Below are positions 1-8,425 of a stretch of 46,483 nucleotides of DNA, piece after piece. The stretch comes from Candidatus Woesearchaeota archaeon (lineage in GTDB: Archaea; Nanobdellota; Nanobdellia; Woesearchaeales; JAGVYF01). The notes below the pieces were generated by a model. That model was not told where the DNA came from. It saw nothing but the letters and a program-made list of their open reading frames with translations, and made no database searches. Each line of letters opens with the position of its first letter. Position 1 is the first letter of the stretch. Location of the stretch: NCBI GenBank assembly GCA_023264635.1, contig JAHFLT010000009.1, positions 1 through 46,483 on the forward strand, given 5' to 3'. Made by a program: the position numbers and the translations under genes.

Positions 1-1
1 T

Positions 2-385
2 GGTTACGGTGAATGGCTGAGCATGGCAATGCTGCGGGAAGGAAATCTGCTGCACTGCTATCTCGACCCGGAGAATATTGTGTGGAGCGGGAACAACTAT
101 GTCGTGCATGGAGGAAAACTCCATTACTCTGAAAAAAAAGTATTCCACGATGTGGGATTATCTATTGGATATAATGGTGTTTGCAAAGTTCATGAAGTGA
201 ATCCATTGTTAGTGGAGTCTCTCTGGTCTCGTCCGTATGCAATACTACCTGACTTCATTCGACAAAATACAGATATTTTTCTCCCACCAGAAAAAGTTTT
301 ATGGCCTGTTGGTCGCGATGTCTATTGTGATGTCAGCTCCGGCTGCTACCTCAGAGCTTCTCGTGGGGTGGCACAACAGAAATAA
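2..385 (+). CDS. Orphan repeated-family protein, copy 1 (C-terminal part only)
   Basis: The reading frame is open from the window edge, so only the last 127 residues are present and the start lies upstream. It belongs to a family with four more copies here (5391, 15286, 19960, 33734). Shared landmarks are GEWLSMAMLREGN, LLHCYLDPEN, LWSRPYAILP, VLWPVGR and the ending ASRGVAQQK. It is the most diverged copy in the middle: the block that reads KLKHAGEEVYSIGS in the others is KLHYSEKKVFHDVG here. The last bases, through the stop codon and seven bases beyond (gtgcacc), match copy 3 exactly, so the duplicated unit reaches past the coding region. There is no membrane segment and I recognise no known domain. 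Function unknown. Confidence 0.8.
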   Translation, partial: GYGEWLSMAMLREGNLLHCYLDPENIVWSGNNYVVHGGKLHYSEKKVFHDVGLSIGYNGVCKVHEVNPLLVESLWSRPYAILPDFIRQNTDIFLPPEKVLWPVGRDVYCDVSSGCYLRASRGVAQQK

Positions 386-454
386 GTGCACCAGTTACAT
401 CAAATTGCTATGAAGGTAATGAGATATATTTTTCTCAAAGCAGCATAGCTTCCT

Positions 455-1051
455 TCATTCCTCCATAAACTGATCCATAGTGAGAGGCAGTTCTTTTCCC
501 ACTTCAAGCAATCCTCGCTTAGTCATGTATTCTCTGGCAATAATGTAAAACAATAACCCCAAAGATTTTTTCCCTTTGTTGTTGCAGGGCACAACCAGAT
601 CCAAGTTGTTGGCAGTGTTATTGGTATCGCACAATCCTATGACAGGAATGCCGATTTTCAATGCGTCTTCTATCGCATTTCTGTCTGGCCAGGCATCAGC
701 TACGACAAGAACTTTTGCTTCCGAATACTCTTCCAGCTGTGGATTTGTCAAAATGCCGGGAGGGTAACGCCCTGCAAAACCTCTGATACCGGTGACCTTG
801 CTAAAAAGCTTTACTGCCTTCCAGCCATTCTCCCTTCTGCTTATGATAACTATGTCCTCTTGCTTATATTGTGAAAGCAAATTAGACATGATACGGATGC
901 GTTCATCTATTTTCTGCAGGTTCAACACCGATAACCCATCACTTCTTGTTTTGTAGATGAATTGCTCCATGTATCTTGTCTTGAATTTCGTGCCGATGTG
1001 GATGCCTGACTTGAGATATGCGTCTTGAGCAACCAATAAATTCTCTTCCAT
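455..1051 (-). CDS. rps2: Small ribosomal subunit protein uS2
   Basis: uS2 is a structural protein of the small ribosomal subunit. The 198 residues are the usual length for the archaeal form, which lacks long extensions. Family landmarks are the N-terminal YLKSGIHIGTKFKT, then FAGRYPPGILTNP, the nucleotide-binding-like VLVVADAWPDRNAIEDAL, and GIPVIGLCDTNN. The start is fixed by a strong Shine-Dalgarno site (gggagga, complement near 1058-1064) a few bases ahead of the ATG. A TATA-like box on the minus strand near 1126-1136 predicts a leader of about 50 bases that contains a small hairpin. The gene stands alone, away from the usual archaeal uS2 neighbours (enolase, RNA polymerase K/N, uS9 and uL13 genes). 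Confidence 0.95.
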   Translation of the reverse strand: MEENLLVAQDAYLKSGIHIGTKFKTRYMEQFIYKTRSDGLSVLNLQKIDERIRIMSNLLSQYKQEDIVIISRRENGWKAVKLFSKVTGIRGFAGRYPPGILTNPQLEEYSEAKVLVVADAWPDRNAIEDALKIGIPVIGLCDTNNTANNLDLVVPCNNKGKKSLGLLFYIIAREYMTKRGLLEVGKELPLTMDQFMEE

Positions 1052-1055
1052 TGTA

Positions 1056-1104
1056 ATCCTCCCGCAGTAGAAACTGCACTATTATCGCCCGTGCAAGACG
1101 CTTT
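1056..1104 (-). promoter_or_regulatory. uS2 mRNA leader with hairpin beside the Shine-Dalgarno site
   Basis: Predicted 5' untranslated region of the uS2 gene. A perfect 5-bp hairpin (plus strand GCAGT at 1064-1068, ACTGC at 1073-1077, 4-base loop) directly abuts and partly touches the gggagga ribosome-binding site. A leader is worth noting here because many genes in the window have none. Ribosomal proteins often control their own mRNA through such leaders, but no protein-specific motif is evident, so regulation is an inference. Confidence 0.35.
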
Positions 1105-1194
1105 ATGTCCGGCTTAGCCGCTAACCATAAAAGCAAGGCAATAGTATTTGCAAACAGCTATATTTTTATAAAGATTGCGGTTTCTCCAGCGTCA

Positions 1195-2379
1195 ATGAAG
1201 CATCTTTTGCTCGCGTTGGCTCTGGGCATGCACGACCCAGTTGAGGTGAAAAACATCCCGCACAATAACATCCTCGTTGAACAGACACGATTTGTCGTGA
1301 CCCATAATCAAGACCAAAAGACCGGTATTTTGTCGTTGAATAGTAAAGGGGTATATTTCTATGAAAAACAAAACTCCGGATACGGGGAAGCACAGTTTAT
1401 TCTACCAGTCAAGACAAGAGCTGAAGACCGTCATTGGCTTGGTATAGGTGATTTTAATAATGACGGGAAAGAAGATATTGCTTATATTGTGAATCACACG
1501 CTGCATGTGCACAAAAATGTTTCATCAACAAGCATCCCATCATTCTCAAAACCGGATTTTGTTTTGGGAATGCCGCATGACAAGACAGCTGATCCCAAAT
1601 CTTTTGTCACTAAAGACAAGGAAAACGGTTTTGTTGCAGATATGAACAATGACGGGTTATTGGATATTGTCATAAACAATGCAACGGGCTGTTACATGTT
1701 CCAAAACAAAGGGAATCTTTTTTTCGATACAACAAAAGGCCCAACAATCGAGTTTTCCAGGCACGTTGGAGAGTGGGGTCTTGAGCCAGTTGCGTATGAC
1801 TGGAATCATGATGGGAAATTAGATGTCATGCTAGGCTCAAGCCAAGGGATTTTTGTTTCTTATGGGGGATTTGGTAAGCCTGTAAAAGTGGCAGATGCAA
1901 AAACAGCTCCCTATACCTCGGAAGATCTAGATAATTTCATAAATAATCTCAATGCAGTTACCTTCCCATACGTTCCACAGTACACCTTTGATGATACTAT
2001 TATTCTTCATAGTGGCATTATTGATGGGAAAAATGTGCTGGTTGCTGGAACTCTCTTTGGCTTCTTTGCGCTATCAGACAAGATAGAACGTCTTCGTATG
2101 CTTGATAAGCAAGGCAATTTCATGGATAGGCTTAGGTTGGCAGGTAATGATCATCCTGATTTTGGTGTAAATGAGAAAATAGTCTATGCAACAAAAGCTG
2201 GCTTGTTCGTCGCACGGAATGTGAATGGATTTTATAAGCAGCAGATGTATGGAAGAGTAAGGGATGGTGGTGCAAATGATAGAGTATACATTTTACCAGT
2301 AGACTACGATGGCACGCCGCAGGATTACGCAATCGGAACAAGTACATTGCTACAGTTTTTCACCGGAGTGGAACCCTGA
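1195..2379 (+). CDS. FG-GAP/VCBS repeat protein, probably exported
   Basis: The protein has 394 residues with calcium-binding FG-GAP/VCBS-type loops of the form D-x-N-x-D-G-x-x-D: DFNNDGKEDIAYI (near residue 85), DMNNDGLLDIVI (near 148), DWNHDGKLDVML (near 202), and a weaker DYDG near 369. These repeats usually form beta-propellers in surface or secreted proteins. The N-terminus MKHLLLALALG is a short hydrophobic stretch that may be a signal peptide, although no clear cleavage site follows. I chose the ATG at 1195 because a TATA-like box (1158-1173) lies about 28 bases upstream, giving a leaderless mRNA. An upstream in-frame ATG at 1105 precedes the box and is unlikely. The 3' end overlaps the convergent thpR gene by 20 bases. 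The precise role is unknown. Confidence 0.8.
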   Translation: MKHLLLALALGMHDPVEVKNIPHNNILVEQTRFVVTHNQDQKTGILSLNSKGVYFYEKQNSGYGEAQFILPVKTRAEDRHWLGIGDFNNDGKEDIAYIVNHTLHVHKNVSSTSIPSFSKPDFVLGMPHDKTADPKSFVTKDKENGFVADMNNDGLLDIVINNATGCYMFQNKGNLFFDTTKGPTIEFSRHVGEWGLEPVAYDWNHDGKLDVMLGSSQGIFVSYGGFGKPVKVADAKTAPYTSEDLDNFINNLNAVTFPYVPQYTFDDTIILHSGIIDGKNVLVAGTLFGFFALSDKIERLRMLDKQGNFMDRLRLAGNDHPDFGVNEKIVYATKAGLFVARNVNGFYKQQMYGRVRDGGANDRVYILPVDYDGTPQDYAIGTSTLLQFFTGVEP

Positions 2380-2881
2380 GTAGGGGCGTATATACAGGAT
2401 GCCCTCGTGTGCTGATGCTCTGGTAGAGCACAAATTCTGTAACAATGGTATCTTTTTTTTTCACCACAGAACTTTGGATAGCCTTTTGCAACGCTTCATT
2501 TGCTAATTTTACTCTTGCCAATGTTATGTGTGGATGAAAATCTTTTTCTGCATCGAAACCGAGTGGCTTTAGGGAATCATCTATTGCACGTTGCAATACA
2601 AACATACTCTCTTCTTGATTAAACCCTAACCAAACTACTCGTATGGATTTCTCAGAAGGGAACACGCCGAGCATAATTGCCTGCAAGCTGAATCTTTTGG
2701 CAGTAATATTGTGTAACACACTTTTTACTTTTTCAGCAACCTCTGGCTGCACTTCTCCCAAAAATTTCAGCGTAATGTGGTAATGCTCTGTCTTGCTTAC
2801 TCCTTCATCTGGCAGTAGCTTTTGGAGCCTACTACATTCATCTCTTAATTCACGTGCATCTATAGCAATGAACAGCCGCAT
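2360..2881 (-). CDS. thpR: RNA 2',3'-cyclic phosphodiesterase (ThpR/LigT)
   Basis: A 2H-phosphoesterase that opens 2',3'-cyclic phosphates on RNA ends (historically described as a tRNA-half ligase). Both signature H-x-T-x motifs are present: HITL at residue 35 (HYHITLKFLG) and HITL at residue 118 (HPHITLARV), at the expected spacing. The N-terminus MRLFIAID is also typical, and 173 residues is a normal length. It lies 18 bases after the TRAM gene on the same strand, so the two are probably one transcript. It converges on the FG-GAP gene with a 20-base overlap. In an organism whose tRNAs carry introns, an enzyme acting on cyclic-phosphate RNA ends is a plausible partner of splicing, but that link is inference. 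Confidence 0.93.
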   Translation of the reverse strand: MRLFIAIDARELRDECSRLQKLLPDEGVSKTEHYHITLKFLGEVQPEVAEKVKSVLHNITAKRFSLQAIMLGVFPSEKSIRVVWLGFNQEESMFVLQRAIDDSLKPLGFDAEKDFHPHITLARVKLANEALQKAIQSSVVKKKDTIVTEFVLYQSISTRGHPVYTPLLRVPLR

Positions 2882-2899
2882 AGAGAAAAAGAGAGGAAC

Positions 2900-3217
2900 T
2901 TATTCCTCTTCTCCAAAATCTTCTGAGTCTTCGTATCCTTCGTATGATTCCTCAGGTTTCTCTTCTTGTTTCTGCTCTGGGCTTTGACTTGCTTGAGTTG
3001 ACCCTTCCGGAGTCTGTCCTATCACTTCAGCAAATCCCACTTTTGTCAGTACACGGTTCACGCGAACGCGTACTTTATCTCCTTGTTTTGTGTTTGGCAC
3101 AAACAGTACAAACCCATTCACTTTCGCAAGGCCGTCTCCTTTTTCACCAACACCTTCTATGGTGACATCCAATTCATCTCCCACCCTAACAGGAGCCACT
3201 TCACTCATATTTCTCAT
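2900..3217 (-). CDS. TRAM-domain RNA-binding protein
   Basis: The protein has 105 residues. Residues about 9-65 form a TRAM domain, a small OB-like RNA-binding beta-barrel: VRVGDELDVTIEGVGEKGDG, then a VLFVPNTKQGDKVRVRV segment. The rest is a glutamate- and serine-rich acidic tail ending EDFGEEE. Stand-alone TRAM proteins are frequent in archaea, where some act as RNA chaperones. The start at 3217 is preceded by an AGGTGA Shine-Dalgarno site about 10 bases upstream. A second ATG nine bases in (3208) would be too far from it. It is the first gene of a pair with thpR. Confidence 0.88.
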   Translation of the reverse strand: MRNMSEVAPVRVGDELDVTIEGVGEKGDGLAKVNGFVLFVPNTKQGDKVRVRVNRVLTKVGFAEVIGQTPEGSTQASQSPEQKQEEKPEESYEGYEDSEDFGEEE

Positions 3218-3372
3218 AGCTTATTTCACCTATCGTTCCACCATTAGTGGATATTTCCGCGTATCAATAAGGGATACTTTTTAACTCTTTCGGGATGTGC
3301 CTCAGTTTCAGGATAATCCGGGATCATAGAGAGGCAATAATTATTTAAAGCGGAAAATACACGATAAACTTT

Positions 3373-3561
3373 ATGGTCATCGCCAGAATGCGTCAACGTC
3401 CACTTCCTGCATCTTTTCTGCTTGCGGGATTGTTATGCTTTGCGGCTTCGTTGATATATCTGTCTGCAGATAAGCTTTCGCTCACCTGGGGCATCCTCTT
3501 CCTCATAATGAGTGTCATTATTGTTGCAGCTTCTCTAAGGTCGTTGGAACCTTTTGAGTAG
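3373..3561 (+). CDS. Small two-helix membrane protein
   Basis: The protein has 62 residues. A basic N-terminus (MVIARMRQRPLP) is followed by two hydrophobic segments (about residues 13-31 and 37-54), separated by a short polar turn, and an acidic end. I recognise no family. The reading frame is credible because a TATA-like box, ttatttaaa at 3341-3349, is centred 28 bases before the ATG, which is the spacing seen for leaderless genes throughout this window. It lies between the divergent TRAM gene and the ABCE1 gene. Confidence 0.6.
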   Translation: MVIARMRQRPLPASFLLAGLLCFAASLIYLSADKLSLTWGILFLIMSVIIVAASLRSLEPFE

Positions 3562-3593
3562 ATTTTTAAGTCATTCTTCATTTTCATCGTCTC

Positions 3594-5345
3594 ATGACTC
3601 GCATTGCAGTTATCAGGAAAGAGGATTGCCATCCGCAAAGGTGTGGTAACTATCTTTGCATTAGAGTATGTCCTATTAATCGTAAAGGTGATGAATGTAT
3701 ATTCAAAGCAGATGATTCCAAAGCAGGGATAGATGAAGGTCTGTGCATAGGGTGTGATATCTGCGTTAAGAAATGTCCGTTTGATGCCATAAGTATCATT
3801 AATCTTCCCGAGCAGCTTGACAAGCCACCAGTCCACCGTTATGGCAGGAACGGTTTTCATCTCTATAACATGCCTGTTCCGGTTTTTGGTAAAGTAGTGG
3901 GCATCATTGGCCGTAATGGAATCGGAAAATCCACTGCCTTAAAAATCATGAATGGGCTTATTATACCAAATCTCGGCAAAGAAGGAGAATCAACTCCAAA
4001 AGAGCTTATAGCATTTTTCAAAGGTACAGAAGTCCAACGTTTTTTTGAGATGCAGCGTTTGGGCAAGATAACGATGTCCTATAAGCCGCAGCATGTTGAT
4101 CTACTGCCGAAAAGTGTTCAGGGTAAAGTAAGCGCTTTGCTCAAGAAAGCAGATGGAGCCGGAAGACTTAGTGATATTATCGGAAAGCTCGGCTTATCCC
4201 ATCTCCTTGACCGTGAGCTCTCTCAACTCTCGGGTGGAGAACTTCAGTTAGTGGCAATAGCCGCTACCATACTGAAAAAAGCAAATGTCTTCATATTTGA
4301 TGAGCCCTCAAGTTATCTGGATATCAAGCAGCGTCTGAAGATAAGCTCTGTCATCAAGGAACTTGCTACAGCAGATACTGCTGTTATTGTTGTGGAACAC
4401 GATCTTATTCTTATGGACTATCTTGCAGATTTTGCTTATGTCCTCTATGGTAAGGAAACCTGCTACGGTGCAGTATCTCTTCCCAAAGCAGGCAAAGTGG
4501 GTTTGAATTCCTATCTCTCAGGTTTTTTGCGAGAAGAGAACATCCGCTTCCGTGATACGGCAATACATTTTATGCCAGCGACTATCCACAAGAAGCCGAA
4601 GAATCCTGTTCTCACATCATGGGAACAGATGAAGATAACGTTAGGTTCATTCTTATTCAGCGCAGTGGCTGGCGAGCTTCTTAGGAATGAAGTTGTAGGT
4701 GTTGTTGGTGAGAACGGTATTGGTAAAACGACGTTTGTCAAGCTCATTGCTGGATTACTCACTCCTGTTAGCGGAGGAGTCACAACACCAATCTCCATAA
4801 GTTATAAATCACAGTATATCGATTCCTCTTCTACTGATTTGGTATCTGTTGTGCTAAAACGTGCTGTTGAGAAGTACACCGTTGAACTTATTCGTCCATT
4901 GCAGCTCGAGAAGTTTCTGCTCAAGCAGGTTAATGAGATCTCCGGGGGAGAGCTGCAGCGAGTCGCCATAGCACATTGCCTTTCGCAGGATGCAGATTTG
5001 TATTTGCTTGATGAGCCTTCTGCTTATCTTGATGTTGAACAGCGTTTGCTCCTCGCGAAGATACTGAGAGATTTCATGGAAAATCACGGAAAGACTGCAT
5101 TGATCGTTGATCATGATCTTTTATTCTTAGATTATCTCTGCCATAAGCTCATTCTGGTGGACGGCACTCCAGGTAAACAAGGAATATTAGGTAGTGTGCA
5201 GGACATTGCGAGCGGCATGAATCACTTTTTGGAGCGCGTGGAGATAACCATGCGTCGTGATGCAGAGACGCACAGGCCGCGCATCAACAAACCAGGAAGT
5301 GTGCTTGACAGGGAGCAGAAAGCAGAAGGAAATTATTACGGATAA
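3594..5345 (+). CDS. abcE1: ABCE1/Rli1 ribosome-recycling ATPase
   Basis: ABCE1 splits ribosomes after termination or rescue, acting with aRF1 or pelota (encoded at 12978). The 583 residues have the full layout. An N-terminal domain carries two [4Fe-4S] clusters, with cysteines at 12, 17, 22, 26 and 51, 54, 57, 61. The first ATPase has Walker A GRNGIGKST (near 106), signature LSGGELQ and Walker B FIFDEPSSYLD. The second has Walker A GENGIGKTT, signature ISGGELQ and Walker B LLDEPSAYLD. A TATA-like box (gatttttaag near 3563-3572) about 26 bases before the ATG supports a leaderless start. Orphan-family copy 2 follows 45 bases later under its own TATA-like box. Confidence 0.97.
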   Translation: MTRIAVIRKEDCHPQRCGNYLCIRVCPINRKGDECIFKADDSKAGIDEGLCIGCDICVKKCPFDAISIINLPEQLDKPPVHRYGRNGFHLYNMPVPVFGKVVGIIGRNGIGKSTALKIMNGLIIPNLGKEGESTPKELIAFFKGTEVQRFFEMQRLGKITMSYKPQHVDLLPKSVQGKVSALLKKADGAGRLSDIIGKLGLSHLLDRELSQLSGGELQLVAIAATILKKANVFIFDEPSSYLDIKQRLKISSVIKELATADTAVIVVEHDLILMDYLADFAYVLYGKETCYGAVSLPKAGKVGLNSYLSGFLREENIRFRDTAIHFMPATIHKKPKNPVLTSWEQMKITLGSFLFSAVAGELLRNEVVGVVGENGIGKTTFVKLIAGLLTPVSGGVTTPISISYKSQYIDSSSTDLVSVVLKRAVEKYTVELIRPLQLEKFLLKQVNEISGGELQRVAIAHCLSQDADLYLLDEPSAYLDVEQRLLLAKILRDFMENHGKTALIVDHDLLFLDYLCHKLILVDGTPGKQGILGSVQDIASGMNHFLERVEITMRRDAETHRPRINKPGSVLDREQKAEGNYYG

Positions 5346-5390
5346 AGAAAACAAGTAACCTTTTTAATGATTCTCTAATTCTCTCGTGTT

Positions 5391-6050
5391 ATGGTCATTG
5401 AACTCTACACTGGACTCGGCAAACCCGATGAGAAAAAGGAACTTATTGTAAAGCCAGCTCTTACAGAAATTGTTTTCGAACCAAAAGTAGCGTATGAAGG
5501 ACAACACAAAAAACTCTACACATTCGATGCCAGTTTGCGAGCGCTAAGAGAACGCGGCTACGAGCGCCATCCAAGACCAGCAGAAGCGTTTGGCCTTCTC
5601 TGCAGAGGACTGGAGGGGAGACTGCAACCAGAACAACAAGCAGTTGCTGACGATATGGTGAATAGTTATGGCGAATGGCTAAGCATGGCGATGATGCGGA
5701 AAGGAAATATGCTACACTGTTATCTCGACCCGGAGAATCTCATATGGGATGGAAACAAATACGTTGTGCAAGGGGAAAAACTGAAACACGCGGGTGAGGA
5801 AGTATATTCCATTGGTTCACTGAATGGATTGATTTTCATTAAAGAGGTGAACGAAAGGAATCCCGCTTTGGTCGAGAAGCTCTGGTCTCGTCATTATGCG
5901 ATACTGCCAAAAGAGATTAGGCAGAAAACTTTGCTTTGGCTTCCGCGAGAAAATGGTTTGTGGCCTGTTGGTTGCGACAGTTACTATGACTGGTATGATA
6001 TCAACACATACTTCAACTACGGGGCGCGCGGGGTTGTACAACAAAAATAA
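5391..6050 (+). CDS. Orphan repeated-family protein, copy 2
   Basis: The protein has 219 residues and is the first complete member of the five-copy family. Order of blocks: LGKPDEKKE near the N-terminus, YTFDASLRALRERGYERHPR, GLEGRLQPEQQAV, GEWLSMAMM, LLHCYLDPEN-type block, KLKHAGEEVYSIGS, a variable island (LNGLIFIKEVN), NPALVEKLWSRHYAILP, LWPVG, a second variable island rich in Tyr and Asp, and the ending GARGVVQQK. It lacks a signal peptide and membrane segments, so it is probably cytoplasmic. A TATA-like tttttaatg lies 26 bases before the ATG. The gene converges on a lipoprotein gene with only six bases between the ends. Function unknown. Confidence 0.85.
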   Translation: MVIELYTGLGKPDEKKELIVKPALTEIVFEPKVAYEGQHKKLYTFDASLRALRERGYERHPRPAEAFGLLCRGLEGRLQPEQQAVADDMVNSYGEWLSMAMMRKGNMLHCYLDPENLIWDGNKYVVQGEKLKHAGEEVYSIGSLNGLIFIKEVNERNPALVEKLWSRHYAILPKEIRQKTLLWLPRENGLWPVGCDSYYDWYDINTYFNYGARGVVQQK

Positions 6051-6056
6051 TCTGAT

Positions 6057-7031
6057 TTACCTTCCCACTGCCTTAATTGTTATCGGCTTCTCAGCGTATT
6101 GGTAATACCTGTAGAACAAGTCTACGGTAAACAATGGCTCGAAGACAGCACTCCCTATATCACTGATATCATAGGTGCACGTCAAAGCCCGTTTCTGTCC
6201 ACCATACAGATTAATATAGCCACCTTGTCCATCTGTATCAGGGTCTTCAAATCCCCCACCACTGCAATCCGCTTTCTTGCCGTAGACATCAGAGGTCACT
6301 CGGATGTAAACAACATTGCGATTCTGATTATCTATACGATCATCACATTCAGTACCGCGCTTGAAGATAAGATTATTTTTGTCACTGACATGTTCAATTT
6401 CGAATATTACCTGTATTTTTCCTTCTCCCAATGGGGATTCCTTGACGCTGGTGATTTGGACAGGTCCTCCAGAATTCTTTGGATCCTTTTTCCCGCTTAT
6501 CTCGCATATCTTTGTTTTTCCCACTTCAATTAATTCACGTTTTGCACATATTTTCGTGCTTGTTTTCGTGCGGTAATCATAGCAAAGGTTCGCTCTCATA
6601 TTTATTGGCGTATCACCCTGTAAAGAAGGAAGATACTTCAAGTCAGTGAACTCAACAACAGTCTGCCCACCTTCGATGATAGTTCCATCTATGCTACGTT
6701 TAGCCTCACGGAGTGGTATTGGAAGGAACTTTCGCATATCAGCTTGGCCATTCTTGTTAAAATCTTTAGGATTGATGCCAATGATCTCAACATAGCCAGC
6801 ACCTTGCCCAACATATTCCTCGCCGACGTTGGTCAGTTTTGCTCCTATACCAAATGGTTGTCTTCCTTTATCAAGAACAGTCTCTGGAGGCAATCCCTCA
6901 ACCCAGCTCATCCGCAGCCCCTCTTTGCCGCCGATGAATGGCTCAAATCGTGGACCTGTAGCAGATTCTTTCTTACATCCAACAATGATAGTAATGACAA
7001 GAAAAACCAGAATAATATGAGTGAGCTTCAT
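6057..7031 (-). CDS. Lipoprotein of the envelope block (paralogue A)
   Basis: The protein has 324 residues. Its signal peptide ends in a lipobox-like IIVGC with the lipid-attachment cysteine at residue 19, followed by charged residues. The mature part is beta-rich and aligns with the next two lipoproteins at two places: an early Gly-rich segment followed by a PP turn and KLTNVGEE (LEVANKG and LELHNDG in the others), and a later GGPVQITSV/GEGKIQV block. These NxG-type segments resemble immunoglobulin-like or CARDB-type secreted beta-sandwiches. Several cysteines occur in the second half. A TATA-like box on the minus strand near 7059-7075 suggests its own promoter. Likely surface-exposed; role unknown. 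Confidence 0.75.
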   Translation of the reverse strand: MKLTHIILVFLVITIIVGCKKESATGPRFEPFIGGKEGLRMSWVEGLPPETVLDKGRQPFGIGAKLTNVGEEYVGQGAGYVEIIGINPKDFNKNGQADMRKFLPIPLREAKRSIDGTIIEGGQTVVEFTDLKYLPSLQGDTPINMRANLCYDYRTKTSTKICAKRELIEVGKTKICEISGKKDPKNSGGPVQITSVKESPLGEGKIQVIFEIEHVSDKNNLIFKRGTECDDRIDNQNRNVVYIRVTSDVYGKKADCSGGGFEDPDTDGQGGYINLYGGQKRALTCTYDISDIGSAVFEPLFTVDLFYRYYQYAEKPITIKAVGR

Positions 7032-7127
7032 TATACTGCCTCCTTTTTACGTCTAATGGCTTATTATCTTTTTAACCTTTTCGTTATAGTTGTTATATTC
7101 AGTTATATTTCATTCGGTTATTTCTCG

Positions 7128-8300
7128 TTATATGTTCCGTACAAGATTTCCCAGTTGTATATCAAAATCCTGGTCACGGTAAACTATTCTACCGTTGCTG
7201 TCCATTTCTATGCGCTTGCCACCTTTATCATAAACAATATTGATACCGCCCCTCCGCTCAAACCCCGCAAAGTTCTCCACATTAACTATTCTCAAAGAAC
7301 GTTGGATGTTCTCCATATATCCATAAGCGAGGGATATCTGCAATGGAGTAGTGAATGCGCTCTCGACATCTGAATAATCTATAATCGTTGTTATCACCGC
7401 CTTTCCATTGTATAGTTTCACTGTTCCGTCATCATACTGATAGTTACCACGGGGATTGAAGTTGAAGCCGAAATTTCCTCCGGAATAGTAAACATCAAAT
7501 GCTCTGCCGAGAGGGATATTTACCCCAACTCCACCACTGCCAATTCTGATCCTTGCAATTTTCCCTTGACCAGCTGGTGTCCCAATCTTGTAATAAACCG
7601 TATTAAAGTCAGTAGGTCGCAAATCTGTCGGCCTTTTGTTGTAATCAACAACTTCTCCGCCACCTACATTTGCAATATGGATACGGAACATTATCTTTCC
7701 TTCACCGATAGCTGTAGGTTCTACCTGAGTGACAGCAACTGGTGCACCCTGCCCCCCACTTGGACCAATATTTGTCATCGTGCACGCCTTTCTTGTCACC
7801 CTGGTGCGATAGACATCGGGATCAATACACATCACAATATTAGCATCTGTAACATACGGATAAACAAGTGTTGCCAGCAGAGGAGCATCATATATATCTG
7901 CAACAGATCTCATATCCAGCTGTGCTTGAAACTCTTCTACGCACACGCCACCATCAGGCGTACTTCGCGAGCGCGGGAAAATTTCGCTTATGCCACATTG
8001 AACAGTGGGGGTATCTATCACCGATGGAAAATTGATGATATTTGGATCAAAGCCCGACAAATACAATCTTCCTCTGAGCGGAAATGTTCCTTTGTTTGCA
8101 ACTTCTAGAGCGAGGTCATAACGCTGTCCAGTGGCTGCGAATGTCTTCGGAGGAGGCGCATCAGACAAGAACTTCATCATTACCCCTCTCGTGCCAATAT
8201 AAATCTTTTCTTCTCCTTCACCACCAGAGGTCTTACAGCCTTCGATGAGAATCAGGACTATGAACAACAGAATCCAAACAACACTTCTTTTTTTTATCAT
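7128..8300 (-). CDS. Lipoprotein of the envelope block (paralogue B)
   Basis: The protein has 390 residues. It has a basic N-terminus (MIKKR), a hydrophobic core and a putative lipid-attachment cysteine at residue 22 (IEGCK). The mature part opens with GTRGVMMKFL, a PPP turn and LEVANKG, shared in pattern with paralogues A and C. GAPVAVTQVEP plus a GEGKIMFRI strand follows near the middle, again shared. The C-terminal part has an extra region around FAGFERRGG not seen in the others. A TATA-like box on the minus strand (near 8330-8342) lies about 35 bases before the start. Probably an extracytoplasmic beta-sandwich protein; function unknown. Confidence 0.77.
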   Translation of the reverse strand: MIKKRSVVWILLFIVLILIEGCKTSGGEGEEKIYIGTRGVMMKFLSDAPPPKTFAATGQRYDLALEVANKGTFPLRGRLYLSGFDPNIINFPSVIDTPTVQCGISEIFPRSRSTPDGGVCVEEFQAQLDMRSVADIYDAPLLATLVYPYVTDANIVMCIDPDVYRTRVTRKACTMTNIGPSGGQGAPVAVTQVEPTAIGEGKIMFRIHIANVGGGEVVDYNKRPTDLRPTDFNTVYYKIGTPAGQGKIARIRIGSGGVGVNIPLGRAFDVYYSGGNFGFNFNPRGNYQYDDGTVKLYNGKAVITTIIDYSDVESAFTTPLQISLAYGYMENIQRSLRIVNVENFAGFERRGGINIVYDKGGKRIEMDSNGRIVYRDQDFDIQLGNLVRNI

Positions 8301-8425
8301 TCGTTTCTTCCATCATTGAAAGCTGCAGCATATATAAATTTTACGACGATGACCTTTGACCAGGTGAAATTCAGCTGTGAGCACGCAGTATGAATTGCTA
8401 AATTTTCAGAGATATGTCAGGGATG

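Noticed and set aside
6099-8108. Plus-strand open frames of 144, 209 and 180 codons opposite the lipoprotein genes
   Set aside because: They are antisense shadows of clear lipoprotein genes, have no promoter or ribosome site, and their proteins are rich in His, Ile and Cys without recognisable features.
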